A stretch of DNA of 35,361 nt, from contig CAJWZU010000029.1 of the NCBI GenBank assembly GCA_913050115.1, positions 1-35,361 of the forward strand. The letters are read 5' to 3'. Shown one piece after another: positions 8,107 through 16,252 of the stretch (its first letter is position 1; the number at the start of each line of letters is the position of its first letter). The position numbers and the translations under genes were made by a program. This stretch comes from an uncultured Cellvibrionales bacterium (lineage in GTDB: Bacteria; Pseudomonadota; Gammaproteobacteria; Pseudomonadales; Cellvibrionaceae). The notes beneath the pieces are model-generated. The model ran no database searches and was not told the origin of the DNA. It saw nothing but the letters and a program-made list of their open reading frames with translations.

Positions 8107-8447
8107 GATCAACCGGGGGAGTAACCCTGTGCCTCGAATATGCAGCTCTGTAATTTACGGGTTACTGGGGAGTACATAGATTCTGGCTGTTGTCTTGGGT
8201 GAGCAATACGGGGGCTGATTTTTCAATCTTGATCTATATTTTGCACTTTGATCAGTGCACCAAGCGCCAAGTCAGTGTTGGCAGTAGTTCTTGCGGACAA
8301 TAGTCGCACTGATTTTTTGCGGCGGCATTTATTGTATTCATCGCTAGTCAGCGCAATGAACTTGCATTGACTAAAAGCTGTCCGCTCGGCTGGCCGTAGC
8401 TAGCGCAAGCGTCGCCATCTGCAGATTCGTTTGCTGTAAAATAGATA
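8107..8447. other. Convergent intergenic stretch, no gene recognised
   Basis: About 340 bases lie between the small lipoprotein gene and the 3' end of the ferric transporter operon. An inverted repeat tgcact/agtgca (8242-8247 and 8254-8259) is present, without a T-tract on either strand. I found no clear terminator for the minus-strand operon and no coding frame I can defend. Confidence 0.45.
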
Positions 8448-9473
8448 TCAGCAGACGCAGGCTGGTTGGCGCGGGAACGCCGCCAGTGGGTGAGTGGTTA
8501 TTATATCGATCTGCACGCGAGCACCTACGGCTATGGCGTTTTCGTGAATTACCCGCACGCTTACTTGCGGTCCATCATCGAGATTCACCGCATAAAGTCT
8601 GGTGCCGCCTTCATAGCGCGACCAGGCAATAAGACCGTTGCCATCGCTGGTGGCGCAGAGTGAAAAATCATCGGGCCGCACCAGTAAATCCACCTGACTG
8701 TCATCGCAGTGTATTGCTATTCCTGGCACTGAGCCCAAGCTGGTAATTACCTGATTACCGCTAATATGGCCGGGCAAAAAACTCGCCTCGCCTAAAAAAC
8801 CTGCTACAAAACGACTCGCAGGTTCGCTAAAGCACCTTTCTGGAGTGTCTAGCTGTTCGATAACGCCATTTTTTAACACACCCACACGATCACCCACAGA
8901 AAGCGCTTCTTCTTGGTCATGGGTAACCCAAATTGCGGGCACACCCGCTTTTTTTAGTGCTTTGCGAATGTCCCAGCGTAATGTGTCCTTGAGGGCCGCA
9001 TCGAGACTAGAAAGTGGCTCATCGAGCAATATAAAACTGGGTTCATGGGCGAGTGTACGCGCTAAGGCGACGCGCTGTTTTTGTCCGCCAGAGAGTTGGC
9101 TGGGTTTGGATTCGCGTAAAGCATTTAAGCCCAATAGTTCGATCCAGTGATCGGCCAAACTGTTATCGCTGAGTCGAAAAGCGATGTTCTCCTGTACGGT
9201 TAAATGGGGAAATAGGGCGAAGTCTTGAAAAACCATGCCTACCGAGCGTTTTTCTGGTGCTACATGACGATGTACGCTTGCCTGCCAGCTCCCAAGTTCC
9301 ATTTCGCCACTTGAAATTGGGATCAGGCCAGCCAGCGCTTGTAAAATAGTACTTTTGCCGCAGCCTGTTGGCCCCACTAACATTAAAATTTCATCATCCC
9401 CTAGGGCCAAATTTAAATCGCGCACCACGCAGGTGTCACCATAGTGAACACTTAAATTTCGAACTTTTAACAT
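8448..9473 (-). CDS. fbpC: Ferric iron ABC transporter, ATPase subunit
   Basis: This is the cytoplasmic ATPase of the FbpABC-type ferric importer. Motifs in order are Walker [10 protein letters not shown] (about residue 34), Q-loop [14 protein letters not shown], signature LSGGQKQR, Walker [13 protein letters not shown] and switch histidine in [10 protein letters not shown]. The C-terminal 100 residues form the regulatory (TOBE-like) extension seen in FbpC/PotA-type ATPases ([10 protein letters not shown]). An upstream TTG at 9482 is possible; I use ATG 9473 (MLKVRNLS), preceded by AAAGG at a rather long 12-base spacing. It is the last gene of the operon and follows the permease gene by about 15 bases. 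Confidence 0.9.
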   Translation of the reverse strand: MLKVRNLSVHYGDTCVVRDLNLALGDDEILMLVGPTGCGKSTILQALAGLIPISSGEMELGSWQASVHRHVAPEKRSVGMVFQDFALFPHLTVQENIAFRLSDNSLADHWIELLGLNALRESKPSQLSGGQKQRVALARTLAHEPSFILLDEPLSSLDAALKDTLRWDIRKALKKAGVPAIWVTHDQEEALSVGDRVGVLKNGVIEQLDTPERCFSEPASRFVAGFLGEASFLPGHISGNQVITSLGSVPGIAIHCDDSQVDLLVRPDDFSLCATSDGNGLIAWSRYEGGTRLYAVNLDDGPQVSVRVIHENAIAVGARVQIDIITTHPLAAFPRQPACVC

Positions 9474-9488
9474 CAGCCGCAATTACCT

Positions 9489-10994
9489 TTATTCTTTAAT
9501 ATCAAAATCACTACCGCGCTCGCCTACCAGCATAAGCGCTAAGCCCAAACCTGACATAAATACCAGCAGTAAACCCGGCACCGCCGCGCGACCAAAATAG
9601 CCCGCTTCATAAACGCGCCATAAGTAGGTTGCCAAGGTTTCAAAGCCTGTTGGACCCAGTAGTAAAGTCGCTGGCAGTTCGCGCATGGATTCTAAAAACA
9701 CCAGTGCGGCGCCAGCGATAATACCGCGCATGGTTAGCGGAAGGGTGATTCGACAGAACGCCTCTTTAGGGCTGGCGCCCAAAAGTCTTGCCGCTTGCAG
9801 CATGCGCGGATCTAAGCTCTCTACACTGGTGCGCACAGAACCCACTGCCAGCGGTAAAAACCTTAGTACATAAGCGATAATCAGTAGAGCCAATGTTTGA
9901 TACAAAAAGGGCAACTGTAGGCCCATATATACCAGTGCCGTTCCCATCACGATACCCGGCACTCCGAAGCCTAAAAAAGTGACTCGCTCCATTAACCGAC
10001 CCGCTTTGCCGCTAAGGGCCGCATGTGCTACCGGCACCGCCAAAATAACAGCCACTAAAGCCGCCAATAATGAGGCATAGGTTGAGTTCCAGGCGTAACT
10101 AAAATTAAAATCACCGGTGCCGTCTCTCACCAGCCACAGCACAAAAATGGCAAGTGGCAAGACAATAGATAATAAGAATACCGGCAAGCTGGCTAACAGC
10201 ATAAGAGCGCTCTGCCATGGCTTTGGCCATAGGCGTAATAAGCGACCAGGCGACTCTTTAGTGCCGCGCACACGCGATTCTAAAAACAGCACTAGCGCTA
10301 CCACACACAACAGTTGCAATGACAACATTGCCGCCTGACTTAAACCAAAGGCATTGTATTCGACGTAAATGACTCGGGTAAATGTATCTAAACCCATCAT
10401 GGCTGGCGTGCCAAAGTCAGACAGTGCATACATGGCCGCTAGCAGCGCGCCAGCGGCCATTCCGGTAACTACTCGTGGCAATACTACGCGCCAAATACTC
10501 GCCATTAATGACATGCCGAGTGTTCGTGCAGCATTCACTAAGTTACCGTCTAAACCGACTAGCGCGGCACGGGTAGTTAAAAGAACAAAGGGATAGGTAT
10601 AGAGTGTCATGACGAGAGAGGCGCCCGCTAAGCCGTAAACTCGCGGCGGGGTGACGCCCAGTAATTGATCTATTTCACCGCCAGGGCCGAAGGCTGCATA
10701 AAGCGTAAATGCACCGATGTAGCTCGGTAGCGCCAGTGGCGCAGCCAGCACAATTAACCACAGCCGGCGGTAAGGTAATTGCGCGTAAGCGGTCATTAAA
10801 GCTAAGGGCACACCTATAGCGATAGAACCTAGGGCGGTAAACAGCATCAGCCACAGTGTATTGGTGAGAACTTTTAAGTTGTGTTGATCAAAGAAAGTTG
10901 CGTCGCCGTTGGCCAAAGACATCAGCACACCGACTGGCACTAGCGCCAGCAGGGCAATAACCAGTGCTAGCGGATAGGAAAAAGGCCAGCGCAT
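9489..10994 (-). CDS. fbpB: Ferric iron ABC transporter, permease subunit
   Basis: A 501-residue integral membrane protein with about twelve hydrophobic helices and two copies of the binding-protein-dependent permease domain in one chain, as in FbpB/SfuB. The two EAA-type loops that dock the ATPase are visible as VNAARTLGMSLMASIWRVVLP in the first half (cited in part) and LQAARLLGASPKEAFCRITLP in the second half. The ATG overlaps the TAA of the binding-protein gene (TAATG), which points to translational coupling. It would form the inner-membrane channel for ferric ions delivered by the periplasmic protein. Confidence 0.92.
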   Translation of the reverse strand: MRWPFSYPLALVIALLALVPVGVLMSLANGDATFFDQHNLKVLTNTLWLMLFTALGSIAIGVPLALMTAYAQLPYRRLWLIVLAAPLALPSYIGAFTLYAAFGPGGEIDQLLGVTPPRVYGLAGASLVMTLYTYPFVLLTTRAALVGLDGNLVNAARTLGMSLMASIWRVVLPRVVTGMAAGALLAAMYALSDFGTPAMMGLDTFTRVIYVEYNAFGLSQAAMLSLQLLCVVALVLFLESRVRGTKESPGRLLRLWPKPWQSALMLLASLPVFLLSIVLPLAIFVLWLVRDGTGDFNFSYAWNSTYASLLAALVAVILAVPVAHAALSGKAGRLMERVTFLGFGVPGIVMGTALVYMGLQLPFLYQTLALLIIAYVLRFLPLAVGSVRTSVESLDPRMLQAARLLGASPKEAFCRITLPLTMRGIIAGAALVFLESMRELPATLLLGPTGFETLATYLWRVYEAGYFGRAAVPGLLLVFMSGLGLALMLVGERGSDFDIKE

Positions 10995-12046
10995 TACAAT
11001 ACGCCAACGTCACGCATCAGTTTTAAAGTGGGGCGTAAATCGGCCAGTTTTGTTAAATCGATTTTTGGCGGACGGATGTTGCTTATATCTGCTAAACCAG
11101 GGGGCGGGGCAATGCCCTTAACCAGAGGGATTTCATAGGCTTCGGTAGCTAAATACGACTGAACTTCTCGACTGAGCAGGTAGCGAATAAAGTTGGTTGC
11201 TGTAGCGCTGTCCTTTAGCGCCAACACTCCTGATGAATTAATTAGGCAACCTGCATCATTATCGGTAAATGCCAGCGCTATATTGGCATTGGGTTTGCCC
11301 GATTTCAAACGCAAGCTATAGTAGTGATTGGCAAGGCCTACATCGACTTCACCGCGTTCTACGGCCATTACCACACCCAGCTCGCCAGCGTAACTTTTCG
11401 CCCTTTTATTGACGGCGCGCAACCAATGGGCTGTTGCCTGCTCTCCTTCGAGTAAGCGCATGGCCGTAATAAATGATTGAAACGAGGCGTAGGCAGGGGC
11501 CCAGGCAATACTTAAGTCGCTGTCGGCGAGTGCCATAATGTCACTAGGAATTTGTTCTGCTTTTACCCGCTGAGGGTTGTAGGGCAGGGTGCGAATACGG
11601 CCAGTAACAGGAGCCCAGTTAGGGTATTGAAAACCTGATTTTAATTGCTCCTGCAAATCGCTGGGTAGCACTTGCGCCAGTTCTGCATCAGTCACTAGTC
11701 CGATCGCACCAGAATCGACTGCCCAAAAAATATCGGCGCGGCGTACACCGGCTTTAGCCTCTGCAACAATGCTATTGGCCAAAGCGGCCGTGGGACCACG
11801 ACGAATTTTAAGGTTCAGTTTCGGATTACGATCAGAAATGGCCTGCAGAACTTTTTCATACAAACCGCCTTCGCCGCGTCCGAGATAGAGCGTTAAATCG
11901 CCGCTCAATTCAGGTAAATTTTCAACCGAAACACCGCCAACAATTGTCGCCGTTGATTCAGCCGCTAAAGCGCGGCTTGCCCACATAGGCGTACCAATAA
12001 TGGCTGCGCTAGTGAGTAAGCTTTGTAAGAATGTTCTGCGTTGCAA
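10994..12046 (-). CDS. fbpA: Ferric iron-binding periplasmic protein with twin-arginine-like signal
   Basis: This is the extracellular solute-binding subunit, 350 residues. The mature protein keeps the adjacent tyrosines NHYYSLRL (Tyr242-Tyr243) that bind Fe3+ in the FbpA/transferrin-like class, and general class-I binding-protein features (LYLGRGEGGLYEKV near residue 53, IFWAVDSGA). The N-terminus MQRRTFLQSLL fits a Tat-type RRxFL signal, with Ala-rich cleavage around ALAAE. Translation probably begins at a TTG directly after the TAA of the preceding gene, with AAAAGGA about ten bases upstream; there is no earlier in-frame ATG. Export by Tat rather than Sec is an inference. Confidence 0.88.
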   Translation of the reverse strand: MQRRTFLQSLLTSAAIIGTPMWASRALAAESTATIVGGVSVENLPELSGDLTLYLGRGEGGLYEKVLQAISDRNPKLNLKIRRGPTAALANSIVAEAKAGVRRADIFWAVDSGAIGLVTDAELAQVLPSDLQEQLKSGFQYPNWAPVTGRIRTLPYNPQRVKAEQIPSDIMALADSDLSIAWAPAYASFQSFITAMRLLEGEQATAHWLRAVNKRAKSYAGELGVVMAVERGEVDVGLANHYYSLRLKSGKPNANIALAFTDNDAGCLINSSGVLALKDSATATNFIRYLLSREVQSYLATEAYEIPLVKGIAPPPGLADISNIRPPKIDLTKLADLRPTLKLMRDVGVL

Positions 12047-12859
12047 TTAAAATACGTCCTTTTGTTTTTTCTCAGCTTGAACTAACAATATTCTAGCGTT
12101 ATCCAGTTTACCCTGCATATCTTCAACCACGTTGCGCACATCATCAACACTAGACTTTGATGCCAAGGCTTTCGGCAAAGTCACGTTAAAGTCTTTTTCA
12201 AGATCTTCAACTAAGTCGGCGTCCTGAGCAATTAGGGCACCTTCAATGCCTTCAAACAAATGTTGATAAGTGTCGTGCACAATACTTACCGCCGATTCAG
12301 GCAAACGCTCAGCATATTTAGCGACCACGCGGTCTAGCCGATGTTTAATTTCGTCTATAGTTTCTGGCTGAGTCAGGTTGTCAGTTTCGGTGGTCTTCAC
12401 CTTGGCCAACAAGCCTTTTTTCTGATATTGGGCAGCAAGTTTAACTGCCCCCAAAGCTTGCCATAATGACTGCTCTAGCAATGCCTGTTGTTCGCGGACC
12501 TTGACTATAGGTTGCTCGCTATCGATCGCTTGTTTAACGCCAAAAATGCCCTGCCATATTGAAGCGTATACCGGTACATACTGCGTTTCGATGGCGGAAT
12601 GAAAGTCGACGACTTCCCAGTTTTCCATCAACTTATCAGACTGCGCGGCTGTTGCGCCTTTAGTGTCATATCGAACAACAATCTCGTCGAGATTGTCGAT
12701 AAACCAGCTGACTTCTTGATGGTATTGTTTTAAGTGACCCTGCAAGTCATTCACATGGTCGCCAATATCACCATTGGCCGAGGCTTGAACCGCCATTAAA
12801 GAGGTGGCGGCCACAAACGCTAGTGCTAGGTGGTGGAATTGCTTTAAAAAACGTTTCAT
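12047..12859 (-). CDS. Exported helical protein heading the ferric transport operon
   Basis: A 270-residue protein that I do not recognise with confidence. It has a signal peptide (MKRFLKQFHHLALAFVAATS..., cut near VQASA) and a mature part that is almost all predicted helix, rich in acidic residues, histidine and glutamine. A distinctive block is ENWEVVDFHSAIETQYVP near residue 80, with a second AVSIVHDTYQHLFEGIEGAL block near 195. The general look resembles the periplasmic helical regions associated with FTR1/EfeO-type iron proteins, but I see no imelysin HxxE signature. It is the first gene after a Fur-like site and its stop abuts the fbpA start, so a role in periplasmic iron handling is likely but inferred. 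Confidence 0.8.
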   Translation of the reverse strand: MKRFLKQFHHLALAFVAATSLMAVQASANGDIGDHVNDLQGHLKQYHQEVSWFIDNLDEIVVRYDTKGATAAQSDKLMENWEVVDFHSAIETQYVPVYASIWQGIFGVKQAIDSEQPIVKVREQQALLEQSLWQALGAVKLAAQYQKKGLLAKVKTTETDNLTQPETIDEIKHRLDRVVAKYAERLPESAVSIVHDTYQHLFEGIEGALIAQDADLVEDLEKDFNVTLPKALASKSSVDDVRNVVEDMQGKLDNARILLVQAEKKQKDVF

Positions 12860-12888
12860 ATTTATTTCACCTGAGGGAATTTTAATTT

Positions 12889-12907
12889 GTAAATGATACT
12901 TATTATC
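12889..12907 (-). promoter_or_regulatory. Fur-like box upstream of the ferric transport operon
   Basis: Read on the minus strand, the 19 bases are GATAATAAGTATCATTTAC. I count 13 of 19 matches to the Fur consensus GATAATGATAATCATTATC, with the inverted GATAAT/ATCATT halves preserved. It lies about 30 bases upstream of the ATG of the first operon gene, where a repressor would block transcription when iron is plentiful. Confidence 0.6.
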
Positions 12908-13276
12908 ACTTTAAAGGTAAACTAATTCCGTATTTCATCACTCAGATATTGTATTGCTCAGGCTTATAGTCATGCGCAGTTTTAAAGGCGCTGATACTGG
13001 GCAGTATTTTTTATTTTGTCATAATTTCATAGCGTTGCCTTTGGCTAGGGCATGACGCGCATACAGTTATAGTATCGCGCAATGCGAGTCGCTCAAAAAG
13101 ACATCGTTTGATGGCGGGGGTTTACTGCGGGTTAGCATGCTTACCAGAGCTGCGTGAGTGAAAGCCAAGGCTACGTTTTATTAGGTATTGATATTGGTAT
13201 TGGTGCAGGGGCCAGTCCAATACAATACTTAACTGGCCTTAGGGGCGATTAAACATTCTGGGCCGACACCAGCTGC
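12908..13276. other. Intergenic stretch between the ferric operon and bacterioferritins
   Basis: About 370 bases with no gene that I can support. It holds a 7-bp inverted repeat ggccagt/actggcc (13210-13216 and 13232-13238) just past the end of the bacterioferritin operon, which could be a weak transcription end but lacks a U-tract. Near 12994-13006 is atactg-gg-cagtat followed by T residues on the plus strand; the stem is too short to call. Confidence 0.4.
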
Positions 13277-13750
13277 TTAGCGTCCCATTTGCGATTGTAT
13301 GTAGTTTTGTAGTCCGACTTTGTTGATCAGGCTCATATGTTGTTCTAGCCAGTAAATATGATCCGTCTCGGTGTCGTTGAGTAGCTCTTCGAGGATTTCT
13401 CTACTGACGTAGTCTTGTTGCTGTTCACATAGCGCAATCACTCGCTTTAGGCTGGCGGCCACCGTGTGCTCGGCGGCCAGATCATTGGCCAGCATTTCTT
13501 TAACATTAGCGCCAATCTTGAGGGGTTTACGCGAGGCGGTATCGGCCTGACCCTCAAGAAACAGAATGCGTTCGGCTAGCCGCTTAGCGTGTCCCAATTC
13601 TTCATCAAACTCGTGCGCCAGTTTTTCATGGAGATTTTTGATCCCCCAATCTTCATATATTTTTGAATGGGCTAGGTACTGATCCATGGACGTCAGCTCA
13701 AGGGTAAGTTGCTTGTTTAAATTATCAATAATTAGCTGCTTGCCTTTCAT
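13277..13750 (-). CDS. bfr: Bacterioferritin subunit, ferroxidase-competent, lacking the heme methionine
   Basis: A 157-residue four-helix bacterioferritin subunit for cytoplasmic iron storage. Numbered as in E. coli Bfr, the ferroxidase ligands are present: Glu18, Tyr25, Glu51, His54, the glutamate in DLAAEH (about 94) and the E-x2-H pair in TETDHIYW. The heme-binding Met52 is replaced by leucine (EELGH), so this subunit alone should not bind the intersubunit heme. This resembles the heme-free subunits of Neisseria and Pseudomonas two-subunit bacterioferritins. It is the second gene of the operon, 15 bases after its partner. Confidence 0.93.
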   Translation of the reverse strand: MKGKQLIIDNLNKQLTLELTSMDQYLAHSKIYEDWGIKNLHEKLAHEFDEELGHAKRLAERILFLEGQADTASRKPLKIGANVKEMLANDLAAEHTVAASLKRVIALCEQQQDYVSREILEELLNDTETDHIYWLEQHMSLINKVGLQNYIQSQMGR

Positions 13751-13765
13751 AACAGTACCCTCACT

Positions 13766-14236
13766 CTAGCTGTCCATCATGGCTTGTTGGTAATGTTCAA
13801 TACCGGTGTTAGCAATTATAAATTTCTGTGACTCTATCCAGTCTACGTGTTCCTCCTCTCCCTCAAGAATTTTCTCGAGAGTGTCCCGACTGACATAGTC
13901 TTGCTCCTTTTCACACAGCTCGATCGCACTGTGCAAGCTGGCGATCTGCGCCAGTTCCAGGTCGAGATCGCACTGCAGCATTTCGGCGGTGTGCTCACCA
14001 ATGCGTAGTTTGTTGAGCAACTGCAGATTGGGAAGGCCTTCGAGGAACAATATACGCTCGATAATTTTGTCGGCCTGCTTCATGTCGAGGATTGATTTAT
14101 TGTAATCGGCCTTGTTAAGCTCATTTAATCCCCAGTTTTTAAATATGCGTGCATGCAAAAAGTACTGGTTAATCGAGGTAAGTTCGATGGCTAAAATCTG
14201 ATTCAAGCAGTCGAGTATATTGCTTTTACTTTTCAT
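13766..14236 (-). CDS. bfr: Bacterioferritin subunit, heme-binding, altered ferroxidase site
   Basis: A 156-residue bacterioferritin subunit. It keeps Met52, the axial heme ligand at the twofold interface, in SILDMKQAD, and matches E. coli Bfr closely elsewhere (INQYFLHARIFKNWGL, IERILFLEGLPNLQ). Two ferroxidase ligands differ: position 51 is Asp rather than Glu and position 54 is Gln rather than His. Glu18, Tyr25, Glu94 and the E-x2-H pair (EEEHVDW) remain. It therefore looks specialised for heme, and hence for electron exchange during iron release, while its neighbour oxidises iron. AGAGG precedes the ATG. It is the first gene of the pair. Confidence 0.93.
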   Translation of the reverse strand: MKSKSNILDCLNQILAIELTSINQYFLHARIFKNWGLNELNKADYNKSILDMKQADKIIERILFLEGLPNLQLLNKLRIGEHTAEMLQCDLDLELAQIASLHSAIELCEKEQDYVSRDTLEKILEGEEEHVDWIESQKFIIANTGIEHYQQAMMDS

Positions 14237-14361
14237 CGCATAAACCCTCTTACAGGTGAAAGCTGTGTTCTCATTCCTAAGTGTAGGTTGCTAGCCACTT
14301 GCCATAAGACCCATTTTTCCTATAAGTCTATGAGCAAATACTCGAAGGTACTTAACGTTAT

Positions 14362-14390
14362 CGAGTTAACAAACCTTAATTGTTAACTCG
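14362..14390. repeat. Perfect 10-bp inverted repeat upstream of the bacterioferritin operon
   Basis: Arms cgagttaaca (14362-14371) and tgttaactcg (14381-14390) are exact reverse complements separated by nine bases. No T-tract follows on either strand, so it does not look like a terminator. It lies about 130 bases upstream of the first bacterioferritin start and could be an operator for a dimeric regulator or a leader hairpin. Confidence 0.5.
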
Positions 14391-14393
14391 CAT

Positions 14394-14412
14394 GCGAGTG
14401 ATTATTCTTATA
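14394..14412 (-). promoter_or_regulatory. Possible Fur-like site upstream of the bacterioferritins
   Basis: On the minus strand the core ATAAGAATAATCA matches 11 of 13 central positions of the Fur consensus, and I count about 13 of 19 over the whole box. It is about 160 bases from the start codon and next to the inverted repeat. The A/T-rich context makes chance matches easy, so the call is weak. Confidence 0.3.
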
Positions 14413-15012
14413 TAAATAAGAGAAAGAAAATGCTGCAATTTGTTTGTAGATTGTTTATGGCACTTGCCAGATTTGGACACTTATACCTAATTCATTGATA
14501 AGGTTCTGTGAAAGAGGGCTTGAGCGCTTGTTGACATTGGCCGCTGGGTATTATGCCGAATCAGTTTCTGTTCAAAGTTGTCTAATGACTGGCGCTATTT
14601 GTTCTTACGCTAAGTTTAGGGCGCCGACATGATCCAGTGCCGGGCATTTAGCTACTATTTAGATGAGCCATATATATATTGTTGCCATGGTAAGTTGAGA
14701 GTGTCGAATTTGTAGTCGCGCAGGCAATTTAGTTTACATACCCTGAATTACCTCCAAAGCAGTCATTATGAGCGGTTCGCTACTGTTTGGCAGATCTGTC
14801 GGCTAAGTTGCCCATCAATAGCCAGAGAGTTTACGCACCAGCTGTTTTTTGAGTAATTTAAGGTGCTAAGTCAGCCCTCAAAGGCTCGCGAGTAGTGCAC
14901 TCTATCCTTTAGTCTCTAGGCGGCCTCGCTCTTTGCTGGCATAATTACCTCCCCAGAATTTTTAAGGCTGACTGACTTGGTTGGCTTTTGCATAAATAAT
15001 CAGAGGATGGTC
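14413..15012. other. Long intergenic region upstream of serC
   Basis: About 600 bases hold no gene I can defend. It should contain the serC promoter; I tried TTGACA at about 14531 but its spacing to the next -10-like element is only 12 bases. A TTG-initiated extension of serC into this region (from 14977) is open but has poor Shine-Dalgarno support. Confidence 0.4.
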
Positions 15013-16128
15013 ATGCAGCCTAGCGTTAAACCACAAAACCCGAACTTTTCTTCCGGCCCTTGCAGCAAACGCCCTGGCTATGATGTTAATAACTTGGATA
15101 TCTCGACCTTGGGGCGCTCACACCGCTCTAGTCTCGGTAAAAACGCGCTCGGCCGCGCCTGCAGTGAAACGGCTGAATTACTCGGTTTACCAGAAGGCTA
15201 TCGAGTGGGTGTAGTCCCTGCGTCTGATACCGGTGCGATCGAAATGGCACTTTGGTCATTACTGGGGCAGCGCGCCGTTGAGGTTTGCCACTGGGAGTCT
15301 TTCGGCTCTGACTGGTTCAGCGATATTATTAAACAGCTGAAATTGGAAAACGTTAGCAATCACACCGCTGATTATGGCCAACTGCCAGATCTTTCTAAGG
15401 TGAACTGCGACAACGATGTGGTATTCACCTGGAACGGCACTACCTCTGGCGTGAAGGTGCCTAACGCCGACTGGATTGCCGACGACCGTGACGGTCTCAC
15501 CATCTGCGACGCCACATCTGCGGTTTTTGCCATGCAAATGCCGTGGGAAAAACTCGATGTCGTTACCTTTAGCTGGCAGAAAGTGCTGGGCGGTGAAGGT
15601 GCCCATGGCATGCTCATTCTTAGCCCGCGAGCTGTTGCTCGTCTGGAAAGCTATACTCCGGCTTGGCCACTGCCGAAGATCTTTCGTCTGACCTCAGGTG
15701 GCAAGTTGAATGAAGGTATTTTTAAGGGCGCGACGATCAATACGCCATCAATGTTGGCCGTAGCTGATTATCTTGATGCCTTGAATTGGGTACGAGAAAT
15801 TGGCGGTACTAGTGCCGCTATTGCCAAGAGCGAGGCAAATTTGGCTGTGCTGGCAGGTTTTGTTGCCGCCAACGATTGGATCGAATTTTTGGCTGAGGTG
15901 CCAGAGACTAATTCCAATACCTCTGTTTGCTTTAAGCTTACAGCCACTGCCGAGCAAGTAAAGGCGATGGTGAAGTTGCTCGATAAAGAAGGCGTTGCCT
16001 ATGATATTGGTGCTTATCGCGATGCACCGGCGGGCTTAAGAATTTGGGCCGGCGCCACGGTTGAAGAGCAAGACTTGAAAGACTTACTGCCGTGGTTGAC
16101 CTGGGCTTATGAGCAAGTAACCGACTAA
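15013..16128 (+). CDS. serC: Phosphoserine aminotransferase (archaeal/alphaproteobacterial type)
   Basis: The enzyme converts 3-phosphohydroxypyruvate and glutamate to phosphoserine with PLP, the second step of serine synthesis. It belongs to the SerC subfamily first defined from Methanosarcina and alphaproteobacteria rather than the E. coli type, as shown by the N-terminus [15 protein letters not shown], the [11 protein letters not shown] segment, and the lysine of [14 protein letters not shown] (about Lys190) that should hold PLP. I start at ATG 15013 (MQPSVKP), with AGAGGA five bases upstream; the ATG at 15007 is too close to that site. Length is 371 residues. It precedes serA by 124 bases and is probably in the same operon. 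Confidence 0.92.
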   Translation: MQPSVKPQNPNFSSGPCSKRPGYDVNNLDISTLGRSHRSSLGKNALGRACSETAELLGLPEGYRVGVVPASDTGAIEMALWSLLGQRAVEVCHWESFGSDWFSDIIKQLKLENVSNHTADYGQLPDLSKVNCDNDVVFTWNGTTSGVKVPNADWIADDRDGLTICDATSAVFAMQMPWEKLDVVTFSWQKVLGGEGAHGMLILSPRAVARLESYTPAWPLPKIFRLTSGGKLNEGIFKGATINTPSMLAVADYLDALNWVREIGGTSAAIAKSEANLAVLAGFVAANDWIEFLAEVPETNSNTSVCFKLTATAEQVKAMVKLLDKEGVAYDIGAYRDAPAGLRIWAGATVEEQDLKDLLPWLTWAYEQVTD

Positions 16129-16193
16129 GAAATGGGCCTTGATCTCACCAAAAAGCCATCATCTCCGGTTGTCGTAAAAAATCAATAATTTAC

Positions 16194-16222
16194 AGCCCGA
16201 TTAGCGAATGCTAATTCGGGCT
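16194..16222 (+). terminator. Hairpin between serC and serA
   Basis: Arms agcccgattagc and gctaattcgggct pair with one bulged base across a gaat loop. The tail is ctctgttgttta, only moderately T-rich. It may be a partial terminator that tunes serA expression or a processing hairpin. Confidence 0.45.
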
Positions 16223-16252
16223 CTGTTGTTTATAGATTAAGGAAAGTGAATC

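Noticed and set aside
14531-14560. TTGACA upstream of serC as a -35 element
   Set aside because: The nearest -10-like hexamer is only 12 bases away, too close for a sigma-70 promoter.
7519-14876. The 12-mer gctaagtcagcc occurs at 7519-7530 and 14865-14876
   Set aside because: Similarity stops at the 12 bases, so chance is the simplest explanation.
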